Source: Pogonophryne albipinna
Taxonomy: Eukaryota; Chordata; Actinopteri; Perciformes; Artedidraconidae
NCBI GenBank assembly: GCA_028583405.1
Contig: JAPTMU010000037.1
Location: forward strand, 1-64,000
Direction: 5' to 3'
Length of the DNA stretch: 64,000 nucleotides
Within the stretch, counting starts at the first letter, position 1. Each line of letters starts with the position of its first letter. The notes beneath the pieces are model-generated. The model was not told where the DNA came from and ran no database searches. It was given only the letters and a program-made list of their open reading frames with translations. The translations under genes and the position numbers were made by a program. Shown one piece after another: positions 1 to 33,064 of this stretch.

Positions 1-600
1 TGCCAATTGCCTGAGCAAGTTAGATGCTGCGTATCACAGTGCACTGAGATTTGTGACAAATTGTAAAGCACTTACGCATCACTGTACCCTGTATACCAAG
101 GCGGTTATGCCATCACTTCCTGTACGGAGGCTCAGTCACTGGTACTTTTTCATTTACAAAGCCATGTTGGATAAACTACCATCTTATATCTGCTCCCTGA
201 TCTCTCTGAGAATTGAAAGTACTTATTGCCTGAGATCGCATGCTGTGGTTTTATTAAATGTGCCAAGTGCTAGGACTGTCTTAGGGAAGAAAGCTTTTAG
301 ATGTGCAGCTCCACTAACTTGGAACAGTCTGCAAAAAGAATGGAAAATTACCAAGCTAGTACCACTACATGTTTTTAAAGCTCGGTTGGATGCTAACCAA
401 TCAGATGCTGTTGGTACCTGTACATGTGGTTAAATATGTAAATTGTAATCCCTGTACATTTTGCTGTATGATGTCCTTTTGTTGTTCTGTTGTTTATGTT
501 TTGATGTCTTCTTGTGGAACCTACTGCTGCAGGTCTCCCTTGAAAAAGAGATCATTGATCTCAATGGGATTTCACCTGGATAAATAAAGGTTTTGAATTG
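1..600 (+). mobile_element. 5'-truncated LINE 3' end (reverse transcriptase C-terminus plus tail)
   Basis: Reading from base 2, the frame is open to the stop at 431-433 and has the pattern of the C-terminal end of non-LTR retrotransposon ORF2: a LDAAYHSALRFVT motif at the start and AFRCAAPLTWNSLQ near the end. A short 3' UTR follows, ending in AATAAA-like sequence and ATTGAAAAT-type tail repeats near 585-605. The catalytic reverse transcriptase domain lies outside the window or is missing. An L2/Rex-like clade is likely but I cannot assign it firmly. Confidence 0.75.
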
Positions 601-1116
601 AAAATGACCACAAATGTTAAATAATTTAAAACAGACAGAAGATGTAAAAAAGTTGAATTTTAATCGAATAAAATGTAATACAAATATTTTTGAAACATTT
701 CTAAAAATTGAAATATTATTGAAAAATATATACAAATATAATAACAATGAAATATAAATAAAACAATATATAAAAATTAAATATGTTGACGTTGAAGAGA
801 TAAAAGGCAATGGAACAGTCCTTCGGCGGGACTCGATGACGTAGCATCCTTGAAATAGTGGCTCTGAAGGATCCTTCCTCGACATTGAGAAACACCCCCT
901 ATTACATATGAGTACATTTGAATATATTATTTGTTGTTTATTAATTTTGACAACGATAAAATAATAATATTATACAGTAAACAAAATTAAAGGGCAACAA
1001 CATTTTACTCAACAATTGTTTTGTAATGTAATACAAATATTATTAGAAATATAATAACAATTAATAAAAAATAGAATTGAAAAAATTTTGTTTGTGTTTT
1101 CTCCGTTTCCCGTCAG
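601..1116. other. AT-rich intron sequence of grip1
   Basis: This stretch is very AT-rich, with many ATATAAATA-type runs. I see no coding potential or recognisable repeat beyond simple sequence. It ends in the polypyrimidine tract and CAG acceptor of the first grip1 exon in the window. Confidence 0.5.
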
Positions 1117-21296
<20,180 letters not shown>

Positions 21297-23050
21297 CAGA
21301 CAAACAATGGATTAAATGAACCAGATTGGACTGGAGAGGTCAACCAAACAGCAAAATGACTGGTTTGACCCGTCCAAACTAGTTTAGAGTACCCTATGGT
21401 GCTACAAACACCCTCTGGATGACCTTTGAACTGTTGAGGCAGCCTGAAAGCACACTGATGGACTGGAGCAACTCCTCACCTTTTCACAAGAACCAGTTCT
21501 GCATTCTGGTCCTTTATTACTGGAGTCACTGGAGCCAGAACTATAACTACTGATCCTACTGGAACCACTATGAGAGAGCTACTGGTCTGACTGGTCCGAC
21601 ATTAATGGGTACTCGAGTCATGGATACTGATTCTTCTAAAGCCAATGGTTTTACTGGTTTTAGATTAATGGTTACTGGTCCAACTGAAGCCAGAGCCACA
21701 GCCAATTAATGGTCCTACTGGCCAAGACACATCGGCTCTGGTCTTATGGTGAGTTCACACCAAATGCAGAGCTGATGAACTTTGGGTAAACTGGCAAAAA
21801 ATGGGAAGGCAATTGGTTTGAACTCGGCATAAGTGGGAACAAAACCAATCTGAAGCCAAATTGATTGGTCTTTTTGGTCTAGAAGACTCAGGTTCTGGTC
21901 TGAGTGGTGAAAGCATCACGAGTACTGGTACAACTGGTCCAAGACATGGTTTGTATGGTCAAAGAATCATGTGTACCACCAAGCAAGATCCATGACTACT
22001 GTGTTTACAAGTCAAGAACTGGGTCTTCTGGGCCATCTGGTCTTACTAGAATCAGAACCATGGCTCTAATGGTTGTACTGGCCAAGGACCACAGCAGCAC
22101 AAAGACTGATGGGAACCAGAACCTGCTGATGGACACACGGGTTGCCATGTAGACGAGGGACGCTCCGATCTAGAGCCATGTCATTGGGATAATCCAAACC
22201 ATACTGATTACTGACTGGTTTCTGGTCTTAAAGGTTCATTTATGTCAACTTTCTAGATATACATATCTATATTTGGCTCAGTGTGTTGGGTTTAGGCGCA
22301 CAATTAAAACTAGTGATGGTTAAATATAAGTCTGAAAATGGTCAAATGCAAGTATAATATTGAAAATGTTGGTTTAAAGATAAGGACTAAGGACTTGGAT
22401 GGTGTTAGGTGGGGTTTAGGTGTAGTTCAGTTTGTTCTAATAGAGCCAGCATGCCACACCCATATAGCACCATCCAGTCCTTAAGTAATATTGACAAAAA
22501 AGTCCCTACATTCCTTAGGTTTTCAAAAAAAGGTAAACATGAAAATATGAAAGGACTGAAGCTGCCATCATAATAATGTCTTAATTATTAAATAAATTAA
22601 ATTATAAAGGAACGGGGAAATAAGTAAATGTATTATGTCGTCGAATTATTTATTGCAACGGCAGCTTTCGTACCTCATGGACCTTGATACGATATTGATT
22701 TTGGCCAAATTAAGACTCAATCATGTTTTTTGCCTTAATTATGGACGTATTTAAAAAAAGCCCTAGTGGTCAAACAGATAATGACACTTCAATGTTTTTT
22801 ATTATTATTCTATTTCAAGACTAGAATCCAGTCAGTAATGATCAGGTGTTTTATATCGGGGCGTCTCTGATGAAATGTACAGAAAGACACTTAAGATTTT
22901 AGTTCTGTGCCATGAGCTGCAGACAGTAATAATAATAATCCTGAATAATGACACTGAGCAGATCAATAAGAAACCTTTTCTACTGTTTACACCTGTTGGA
23001 CTGGCCACACTGTGTGTATGTATGTGTGTGTGTGTGTGTTTGTATGTCAT

Positions 23051-23120
<70 letters not shown>

Positions 23121-23592
23121 AACGCAAGGCCAGTTAAGCCCAGCCCTCCCTCTTCTTCCCTCGACCAATAGGCAGCCGGGACGACAGACAGATTCTGAGG
23201 GATTCAGCTGATTGGCTGGAACCAATCAGAAAAACCTTGCTGTCTGTCTGTGATTGGTTCTACACACAAGTGGACCAATCAGCTACCAGGAAGAAGCCAA
23301 GCATGCCCCCTCCCTGACTCCCCCCACCCTCTCCCCAGTAACAGTGATCTATTATGCTAATTGATCGGTGTGTTTTTTGATTGACTGTTGTCAGTTTTCT
23401 CTGTTTGTTTGTTTCCTTGGCGACTGAACCTGAAAAGATGTAAGATAGATTTAAAATATGGGTTCAGTCGCCGTTGCTGTTCACATCGAGACCATCCAAA
23501 CCCCCGAAAAACCTTCACCTCATATCCACGAAAACAACGATGTTACACAAGAAAAAATATCCTGAAGAAACAGGAAATATGTGACGGTAAAT

Positions 23593-23626
<34 letters not shown>

Positions 23627-24109
23627 ATTTTCGAATGATGTCAACATCTTCCTGCTCTCACCTCTTTCTTAACTATGGAAAACTGGCCAATCAGAACCCT
23701 CCCTCAGCACCAACCGCCAATAGAAACCCTCGCCGAGCTTCAACAACCAATCACAGTCTGGAGGCTTAAAGCTGCCATTTTAATTAAATATATGACTAAA
23801 TAAATAGATAATTAAATATAAAGGGCAATAAAAAATGTAAATAAGTATATAAATAAAAAAATATATGAATAATTATATATGAAAAGAATAATTAGAAAAT
23901 AAGTAATTTGTCTAAAAGATAAATACATGATACCTGTTTTTCTGTGCATATATATTTAATTTCAAATGCACATTTATTTGATTATAAGGCTTTTATTTCC
24001 ACCTTTCTTCCTTTATTATTAAATTGGTCAGTTCTCCAAAGTCCTGTGTGACAAAACGGAGAGCTGTGATTGGCTGTTTGTCTCCATCCCAAACTTTGTC
24101 AACTTTTGA

Positions 24110-24800
24110 ATCGGATGCACAGCGTATCGTTAGCATGTGGCTAACACCGAGCAGAGGGCTACTATTAGCCTAACATGTGGCTGCTAAAGGGTTAGCACAC
24201 ACAGCACAAGGCTAACACTAGCATTGCAATCAAATAAATACATATGGTTAGCACAAAGCTAACTTTAAAGGGCTAACATCTAGCCATCATATCTAAATGT
24301 TAGCTCATGGCTAATAAACCCAGTGTATTTTCAGCCACTCATACCAAAAGTCTAATACAGGGCTAACATCTGAGTAGCATAATTAGGTGTAAGAATTTGG
24401 CTAATATTTGTTAAGCATGCAGCTAAAGCAGGGTAATCATCAACCTAACATTGCTAGGTCGCTAGGGCTATCACCTGGATAACGCACCTACTTAGTGCAC
24501 ATAAAACAAGGCTAATACACATAAACATAGCTAATAAAAGGTTAGCACAGAGCTAATATGCCTAGTATGTAGCTAGCACAAGAGACAAGACTTAGCTACG
24601 GCATAGAAAACAACTCTTATTGTTAGGCTAACACTTAGATCACACAGCTAGATGTTAGCACCCAGAACAAGGCTAACACAGGACTAATTGGCTTAGCTAA
24701 CAGCTAACACAGGGCTACAACTATTAGCTATTAGCTAGCACAGGGCTAACACAGCTAGGTTTTAGTTAGCATATTGTTAGCATTGACAATTGTACACAAA
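24110..24800. repeat. Degenerate GCTAAC/TTAGC-rich region
   Basis: Dozens of GCTAA, TTAGC and GGCTAAC pentamers and hexamers occur at irregular spacing in about 690 bp. It looks like an eroded short-unit satellite rather than coding sequence. Confidence 0.6.
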
Positions 24801-25359
24801 ACTCCTGTTGGTATTCAGCCTTTCCAGGTGATTAGCACTGTTAGCATTTTAGTATGGAAGACTTACATCTGAATTAAAAAAACTGAAATAAATGTAAAGA
24901 GATAATTAAATAATAATAATGGTAATTATTTTATACATGAAGCTCCAGAGCTGAGGGGCTTCTGGAGGGTTTGATGAGTGAGATTTAAAGCCATAAACAC
25001 TGTGTTTGTGCGCATGTATAAACTGTGTAGTGTGTGAAAGTGTGTGTGTATATTACATTGCAGGGATTTGCACTCTAGTGATTCACCTCAGCAAGACATC
25101 CACCCACACACATACAGGCACACACACACACACACACACACACACATGCATTGCACTGCCATTTAAAACTTGTGGGTCAGATTAGTTTCCATGTAGCTTC
25201 ACCAACCTACCAAACTGTATTTTTCTTTAAAGGAACAGGGATGTTGTAAAGTATTTTTGTACAAATTTAATACTTTGGTAGCATGACGTTCCTGGTGTTT
25301 GTCCCGTCGGGCTCCACTGCTCTCTCCACCCCCCTTTGTATGGACGACTACTGAGCAAC

Positions 25360-25365
25360 AATAAA
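25360..25365 (+). terminator. Candidate polyadenylation signal for grip1
   Basis: The hexamer AATAAA occurs in the context GCAACAATAAAGATGAAG. Confidence 0.45.
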
Positions 25366-25465
25366 GATGAAGACCTGCTGGGACCCCGACTCCATGTTTC
25401 TTTATTTTAAATTAACAACGTTCAGTTTATTTATGTTGTCCTTTTATTGGGAAATGCACCGTAAT

Positions 25466-26262
25466 TAGGGATGTCCCGATCACATTTTTTTGCTCCCGAT
25501 CCGATTCCGATCATTTGATTTTGACAATCTGCCGATACCGATTTTTCCCGATCCGATCTTTATGCAATGCATTAAGAGAAAAAAAAGGTAACAGATAACG
25601 GCTGGTCATCCAACGCGATGAGTTCAGCTATCTTGGCTGTTATTTGTTTGGCCTTTTCACTGTTCTGGGGCAGTTTCTCTTTCCTTTTAAAAGTCTCTGA
25701 AAGTGTCGGTTGTTTCAGTGCCGTTACCTGAGTGGCCGCTGTGTACTCGTCCTGTTGGGGTTTGTTTCTCAGGTGGCGTATTAGATTGGTCGTGTTGAAC
25801 GTAGCTCTGTTCTTTCCACCACGCGGAACCTCCGCCTTGCAAACATTGCATCTGGCTGTTACACTGCCCTCGCTTTCAATTTCATAATACTTCCAAACTC
25901 CTGACATTTTCTCTGTCCCGAGTCCCGAGTCCCCAGCTGAACGTAGCCTCTCGTTAGCTTACTGCTAGACACTGCGTGCCCACTCTGTTGCCAGCTTTGA
26001 GAGAAATAAGCAACCAGGTCTGAAAACAAGCCCAAAAGAAGCAACACATACATGATGTTGTGTCATTTCAAACCAAAACTAAGGCCTCAGGATGACTTTA
26101 AGACGTGAACATGGTCATTTTTGTTTTGTAACATTAAATAAAATAAATAAAAATTATTAAAAAAAAAAAAATCCCGATCCCCAATTTTTTTTCTCCCGAT
26201 CTTTTGAAAATCACGTGATCGGCTCCGATCCCCGATCACGTGATCGGATCGGGACATCTCTA
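25466..26262 (-). mobile_element. Internally deleted hAT element with BED zinc-finger ORF
   Basis: The ends TAGGGATGTCCCGATC and GATCGGGACATCTCTA are inverted repeats flanked by a perfect 8-bp duplication ACCGTAAT (25458-25465 and 26263-26270), the hallmark of hAT transposons. Subterminal CCGATCC-type motifs are repeated many times at both ends. The body keeps only the start of the transposase on the minus strand. Confidence 0.92.
25572..25907 (-). pseudogene. hAT transposase N-terminus: BED zinc finger
   Basis: The 111-residue frame starts MSGVWKYYEIESEGSVTARC and continues through CKAEVPRGGKNRATFNTTNL and IRHLRNKPQQDEY. This is a ZBED1-like BED finger with its CxxC pair and HL(R)xxx. It continues into TLSETFKRKEKLPQNSEKA and stops at the internal deletion. 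The catalytic hAT domain is missing, so it cannot encode an active transposase. It could still make a short DNA-binding peptide. Confidence 0.8.
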
Positions 26263-26462
26263 ACCGTAATGCCATGAACACAACAACACGGTATCTTAAT
26301 GAGAGTAAAAAGGGGATTATTGCTGAACGGCAAAACTATTCGTTCAGATTTAAATAATAATTTTTCTGAAAAGATGATTATCTTAGAATGAATCTTTTCA
26401 GACTTGTTCTAAATCTCAGTTTTCTGAAGGATCTTCTTTTTATATATATTTTTTCCTCTGCG

Positions 26463-26982
26463 AATTATTTGTCTTTCTTTCTTTCTTTAATCTTTATTTG
26501 GCAGGGACAATGCACTGAACACTTAAAACATTAAAATGTATCAAGTGTAACAGTGCCAAATGTAGCTTTGAGCTCATTTCCATCCGCAGTCCCTCACACA
26601 AAACATTTAAGAAAATTACATTTTACAAACATAGCAAAACCAAATACATGATATGCAAAAAGAGCAAGAGCAGCATACACAAGTATTCATGACATGGTAA
26701 TACAATATAGCAGCAACGACATATAAAGTGCAAGGGAACATACCCCTGTGTTAAAGTGCATTTAGCAGTGATCGCACGTCTGTTTGTTTCTCAACCATTC
26801 TTTGAGTTGACCTTTGAAGCTATTGAGAGTGGGGCAATCCCGTATCTCAGCTGGGAGGCTATTCCACAACGAGCTGCCTTTAACGGAGAGGACATTTTGT
26901 CCAAAAGTTGTCCGTCTACGGTGGACTTCACAGTCTCCTCTGGTTTCTGACCTAGTGCAGCGTCCAGTGTGTTTTTTGTGGA
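26463..26982 (-). mobile_element. LINE 3' end (minus strand) with (AAAG)n tail
   Basis: The minus-strand frame at 26762-26982 contains RTTFGQNVLSVKGSSLWNSL, then PAEIRDCPTLNSFKGQLKEW, the usual C-terminal end of non-LTR retrotransposon reverse transcriptase ORFs. The minus-strand 3' end carries AATAAAGATTAAAG followed by GAAA repeats at about 26471-26489. The element is interrupted on its 5' side by the TTAA element at 26983. Confidence 0.78.
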
Positions 26983-27827
26983 TTAAAGGTCCCATGTCCT
27001 GCTTTTCCGGTTATCACCCGTCCCCTTGTGTTATGAAGGTTCTTCTGCATGTGAACGGTCTGCAGAGTCACAAATCTTCAAAGTGCACCCTGTAGCGAGT
27101 AAAACTCTAACACAGAGAAGACCTGTCTATGCTGCCCCAGAACGCCTCGTTGGACATTTTCTTTTTCCATTTTTTTCTTCCTGGGTATGGTGACGTGCCC
27201 ATACCCAAATGGACCCAAATGGACAAATCCGTGGAGCTCCTCACACACCCACACACACTCTCAGCGGCGAAACTGTGACACGCTGTGGGGGGTTGCTAGT
27301 GGAGCCTTGCAGCGGCGAAACTGGCGCGCTTACACTATAGGTGCGCCGCATTTGGGGGTGCAAGGGGGGGGGGTTGCGGGTGCTAGTGGAGCCTCACAGA
27401 TGGGGGCTGCAGCCCCATCAGCACCCCCCCCTTCCCGTGTCCATTCACGATGTCTCGCTGTCTCACAGACCCCACGCAGCAAGCTGGAAATGAACCCAGC
27501 TCACACTGTCCGCTCCTCACAGCAGCGAGCCGCGCAACGTCCCGCCAACACGGCACCCAGACCCCACGCAGCATTCTCATCTGTCATTACTGGTGTCATT
27601 TCCTGGTTGCTAACAAACGCCATTGTAACACATAATCACTGATGTTCAGCTGTAACGGTGGTAGACCATAGTGGTAGACTCATCAGAGCACAGTGAGCTC
27701 CAGCAAGCCGTTTAGGACAGAGAGTGAATACACATACTATACAGAGATGATGTATGAGAAACTAATGAGATTTTGGAAAATTACGGAATTATGATCAGTA
27801 GAAATGGCCATGACATGGGACCTTTAA
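26983..27827 (+). mobile_element. TTAA-flanked non-autonomous element (family A, copy 2)
   Basis: It starts TTAAAGGTCCCATGTCCTGC and ends GACATGGGACCTTTAA, with a TTAA at each end. Its interior (GTTATCACCCGTCCCCTTGT, AACGCCTCGTTGGACATTT, poly-G tract, TAACACATAATCACTGATGT) matches 7622-8333 throughout. It is inserted into a LINE. Confidence 0.85.
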
Positions 27828-28140
27828 GTCGTAACCTATGGTCGGAACCCATTTATTTATTTTGGTCACATCTGAAAACATGTTACTCATGTGGCTCGAA
27901 TCCTCTTCTTTACATATGTATTGCCTTTACCAATACAGTAGGTATGTGTTTCCTGTAAGTCCTTTCAGAGTGTGAAAACATTTATCGAAGTTTTGTAAAA
28001 ACAAAATCCATATTTGTTTCTAGAAAAAAATAAGAAATATTTCAAATAATTATTTTTATTTTGTGTAAATCTCACAATTCTGACTTTTCTCCGAAATTTG
28101 AAAATATACCGTTTTATTCTGAATGTATTTAATATCTATT
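27828..28140. other. Intergenic sequence upstream of lsm8
   Basis: AT-rich unique sequence. On the minus strand about the first 110 bases may be the upstream continuation of the interrupted LINE. No host gene was seen. Confidence 0.35.
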
Positions 28141-28175
28141 TAGGGACTTTTCAAAGTGTAGAAGCATTTATCAAC

Positions 28176-28383
28176 GTGAACCGGAAGTGACGTTCCCCGT
28201 TTGTCGCTCCGCTCTCCTCTCTGCTCGGTGACTCTGCGCTGGATTAACTCGGTCTGTTCTCCGTTAGCTCCCGTTAGCTTCTGTTTTTCTCCGTTACGTT
28301 CCTGCTACGTTTCACCGTTAACCGGTGTAAATACAAACCGACCACCTCTCTGCTGCTGGATAAATAACCCGGAGAGCAGGAAC
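28176..28383 (+). promoter_or_regulatory. lsm8: lsm8 promoter and 5' UTR with ETS/CRE-like site
   Basis: ACCGGAAGTGACG at 28180-28192 joins an ETS (GABP-type) CCGGAAGT core to a TGACG half-CRE. This is a common arrangement in TATA-less housekeeping promoters. Local base composition turns CpG-richer, and the lsm8 start codon follows about 190 bp later. Confidence 0.55.
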
Positions 28384-28414
28384 ATGTCCACGGCCCTGGA
28401 GAGCTACATCAACC
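28384..28414 (+). CDS. lsm8: lsm8 exon 1
   Basis: ATG in the context AACATGTCC begins [10 protein letters not shown]. The donor is C|GTATCC, splitting the Arg codon. Confidence 0.93.
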
Positions 28415-30655
28415 GTATCCTGATGCTAACATGCTGCCGTCTGAATGAATGAGAGCATGCTAGTTAGCTTAGCATCGATGCTAGGAGTTTGTTTATGAAC
28501 CAGAATCAGAGTTCCTTTATTTACGTAGTTTCAGCAAAGTTTAGAGACGAAGAAAAGTTAGTTATCATTTAAAACAGAAGTACATTCAGAGAAAGTGACG
28601 TAGTGTCTGTTTATCAGAGAAGAGATGCTGTGTAAAGTTAGTCATGTATTAGGGTTCATTTTCTTTAATTTAATAATGTTAATTTCAGTGTTTCACCTGA
28701 GTTTGTAAAACAATAAGTTCACATTTGTATGTTTTTTCGGGTCTTCCTGCAATAAATGGTTATGTTCATTTAGAAATATGACATTTTACACAATGTTAGC
28801 CCTGTATCTGTGTACATATACATGGGCAACTAGAGCAGATAGATAAATAAACAGCACCGTAAAGCCTTAGCACAAACACTAGTCATTTGGTTAATCCATT
28901 GCTCTTTACATTGATTTCAAAATAAGAACAAATCCTGTATTTTGTGCAGAAAATGTTTCTTTAACTCTGAGATCAGGAACTGTGGCCATCGTGACGTCAG
29001 ACGGCAGGATGATCGTGGTGAGTTCAAACACACCTGAGGTTCAGGTACATTACTGCAGTAAGAGTACTTATACCACACTGTGATACAACTCCACAACAAG
29101 TACAAGTCCTGCATTCAATACCGTAGTTAAGTAAATATATGTAATGTGCAGTGTAAAGTTCTCTGTCAGTCAGGGTTCTTACGGTCATTATAAACCTGGA
29201 AAAGTCATGGAAATTCAAAATGCTAATTAGAAGCCCTGGAATTTTTTTGGAAAAGTCATGGAAATGTAACTAAAGTTGCATCAAATATAATTTATATTTT
29301 AGCTAATCGCCGAAATAGTAATACTATAATGATAATAAATACTGTATGGTATAGTAATGAAACGTAAAGTGGCATTTAACTGTCGAGGTATTTTGCTGTT
29401 GAGAGATTTTAGTTGCGTTAGCGTGAAGCAGCTACGAAGTCTACTTGATTTGTTTTAGATAGGCACAACATGTTTCATGTGCAGACCTTATTTTCCTGTT
29501 CCATGTTAAAATAAACCATTTTCAGTGGTACGCTGAGAAAGAGTCATTGTTTTGGTCCTGGAAAATTAGGTAAAGGTCCTGGAGAAGTCATTGAAAATCA
29601 TTGAAAAAGTGCATGAACCCTGTATAGTCATTTTCACAGATTGCTTTCCACACATTTTAGATATCTTCTTAAACATTTCTTGGAACATTTTAATAAATGC
29701 TTCGGACAATCTCATGTTTTAGGGAAAAGTTTGTATCTGATATTTTTTTGGGGGAAAAGTAGCTTTTATCAGATATTTTTTTGCATTCATTGTAAATCAT
29801 TATTTAACCATTTTCACATCATTGTTTTATTTAAATGTTCAAATGTTTCAGTACACCTTTCCACCTTTTTCAGACCATTTCCACATATATCTGTCTGTTC
29901 ATGTTGGTGTGTGCTTACACCTGTTCCTGCCTGTGTTATGCCCATTCATAAAGTTGTTGATTGATGTGTTAATGTGTGTGTGTGTGTGTTTGTGTTATTT
30001 TGTGTGTTAATGTTTGTGTTAATGTGTGTGTGTACTTATGTGTTATTTTGTGTGTGTGTTAATGTGTGTATGTGCCTGTGTTATTTTGTGTGTTAATGTG
30101 TGTGTGCTTATGTGTTATTGTGTGTGTGTGTGTGTGTGTTCAGGGCACTCTGAAGGGCTTCGATCAGACCATCAACCTGATTCTGGACGAGAGCCACGAG
30201 CGAGTGTTCAGCTCGAGTCAGGGCGTGGAGCAGGTGGTGCTGGGTCTCTACATCGTGAGGGGGGACAACGTGTGAGTCTCCTTTAATACACACTTTAATA
30301 TGAATCCATCGTATCTGCTTTACTCCATCTCCAAAGTGTCAGATTCAAGATTCAAAGGTTTTATTGTCATATGCACAAAGCTACAGTGTAGAAATGGCGT
30401 CTATCTATCTGTCTGTCTCTCTGTCTGTCTCTCTGTCTGTCTGTCTCTCTGTCTGTCTGTCTCTCTCTCTGTCTGTCTCTCTGTCTGTCTCGCTGTCTGT
30501 CTGTCTGTCTCTCTGTCTGTCTGTCTCTCTGTCTGTCTGTCTGTCTCTCTGTCTCTCTGTCTGTCTGTCTGTCTCTCTCTCTGTCTGTCTCTCTGTCTGT
30601 CTCGCTGTCTGTCTGTCTGTCTGTCTCTCTGTCTGTCTGTCTGTCTCTCTGTCTC

Positions 30656-30710
<55 letters not shown>

Positions 30711-31137
30711 GTCTGTCTGTCTCTCTCTCTGTCTGTCTCTCTGTCTGTCTCGCTGTCTGTCTGTCTGTCTGTCTCTCTGTCTGTCTGTCTCTCTGTCTGT
30801 CTGTCTCTCTCTCTGTCTGTCTCTCTGTCTGTCTCGCTGTCTGTCTGTCTCTCTGTCTGTCTGTCTGTCTCGCTGTCTGTCTGTCTGTCTCTCTCTGTCT
30901 GACTGTCTCTCTGTCTGTCTCTCTGTCTGACTGTCTCTCTGTCTGTCTCTCTGTCTGTCTGTCTGTCTCTCTGTCTCTCTGTCTGTCTGTCTCTCTGTCT
31001 GTCTGTCTCTCTGTCTGTCTGTCTCTCTCTCTGTCTGTCTCTCTGTCTGTCTCGCTGTCTGTCTGTCTGTCTCTCTGTCTGTCTGTCTCTCTGTCTGTCT
31101 GTCTGTCTCTCTGTCTGTCTGTCTGTCTCTCTGTCTC

Positions 31138-31196
<59 letters not shown>

Positions 31197-31221
31197 GTCT
31201 CTCTGTCTGTCTGTCTGTCTC

Positions 31222-31284
<63 letters not shown>

Positions 31285-31443
31285 GTCTGTCTCTCTGTCT
31301 GTCTGTCTGTCTCGCTGTCTGTCTGTCTGTCTCTCTCTGTCTGACTGTCTCTCTGTCTGTCTCTCTGTCTGACTGTCTCTCTGTCTGTCTGTCTGTCTCT
31401 CTGTCTGTCTGTCTCTCTCTCTGTCTGACTGTCTCTCTGTCTG

Positions 31444-31474
<31 letters not shown>

Positions 31475-31603
31475 GTCTGTCCGTCTGTCTCTCTGTCTGA
31501 CTGTCTCTCTGTCTGTCTCTCTGTCTGACTGTCTCTCTGTCTGTCTCTCTGTCTGTCTGTCTGTCTCTCTGTCTGTCTGTCTCTCTCTCTGTCTGACTGT
31601 CTC

Positions 31604-31666
<63 letters not shown>

Positions 31667-31679
31667 GTCTGACTGTCTC

Positions 31680-31714
<35 letters not shown>

Positions 31715-33064
31715 GTCTGACTGTCTCTCTGTCTGTCTGTCTCTCTCTCTGTCTGTCCGTCTGTCTCTCTGTCTGTCTCTCTGTCTCTCTCTCTGTCTCT
31801 CTGAGAGAAGTTCACTATAGTAGCTTCACGGCTCGAGATAAACAACATCCTGGTGAGAATAGAAAGTGTGTTTGAGACGCAGTAAATCTTTATTGAAGCG
31901 TAAAGGGAAAACAACCACGGTTAAAAAATGAAGAAGCAGCTTTTTAAAAAAACTTAGATTTCTGACCAAAAACCCGTTGTCAGCGTATACATCTCATATA
32001 TCGACCAATCAACATATTATATGTATTTTTGTACTCCTATATGAACTATATGTACTTTATTGATATAAAAATTTATTAATACCCCAAAATATTCTTTACA
32101 TTTATTTTGGCTTTAATTAATTTCCTTATTTATTTAAAATAAAGAAGGGGACCTATCGTGCAAAATGCACATGTTGATGTCTTTTCTACATCACCATGTG
32201 TCCCCGGTGCGTCCCCGGTGTGTCCCCTGTGTCCCCCCGGTGTGTCCCCGGTGTGTCAGGGAACTCACGCAGCGTCAGAAAATAAAACCCTCTCTCTTTT
32301 CCTCCGTACCCAAATCTCTAAAAACGGGGAACAACGGAGCTGATCCAGATTTGCGTCCGATATGACGTAATATCTGAAATGTGGACCCACGGCCCAATCA
32401 GAAACGTTGCTATCAGAAACAATGCCTGACGTGTTTTGGACGTAATATGGTCGGTGTTTACATTAGCATCGCTAACACTCAGAGCTAACCTGTACTGGAG
32501 AGCATGTGTGTGAAGAAGCAGGAAGTAAAAAGGAACTCACCTTGTGGTATAACCGGCAAGAGAGAAAGCCTTTGAGCTCCAAACTGTTTCAGAGAGGATC
32601 CTTGATAATCCATGATATGGCGTTTCATCACGGCAGCATTTAGTTTAGACAGTAGCTGCCGGGTCCCCCATGAGCTCAGACCCTCCTCTTTAAAGCTTTA
32701 TCCCCAAATCAACACTTTTGAAACAGGAAGTGAAATAGAGGGATATGAGGCATGGCTAGAATGATCTGTTTGGTGTTTGGAGCAAAACACTTCATAGACA
32801 TGTTTTTAATATACTTTTATATATCTGAGACCTATGCTGTTGCCTAGAGATAGCACGATAGGTGATCTTTAAAATAAAACATTTTCTGTTTATATTTATT
32901 TATTTATTATAATGTCAGCTTTATTCTGTAGTTTCTATATTTAATGTATAATAATAAAGTGTGTTTGTGCTGCAGGGCGGTGATCGGGGAAATCGACGAG
33001 GACACGGACTCTTCGCTGGATTTAGGAAACATCCGAGCAGAGCCACTCAACTCTGTCGCCCACT

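Larger units (their letters stand above)
21297..25385 (+). other. grip1: Probable long grip1 3' UTR
   Basis: About 4 kb without a gene follow the stop codon. It holds GT runs (23053-23118 and 23598-23624), a CA run near 25120, a degenerate GCTAAC/TTAGC-rich stretch at 24110-24800 and inverted ATTGGCT/AGCCAAT-type segments near 23170-23300. A canonical AATAAA at 25360-25365, 35 bp before a GT/T-rich stretch, is a plausible polyadenylation signal. Long 3' UTRs are common in synaptic genes; the extent here is inference. Confidence 0.45.

Noticed and set aside
21904..22152. 82-residue frame in the region after the grip1 stop
   Set aside because: No recognisable domain, and it lies in the probable 3' UTR.
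30367..31914. 515-residue minus-strand frame of Asp/Arg/Gln/Thr/Glu repeats
   Set aside because: It is the translation of TCTG/TCTC tetranucleotide satellite in lsm8 intron 3. The frame is open only because the tetramers produce no stop codon.
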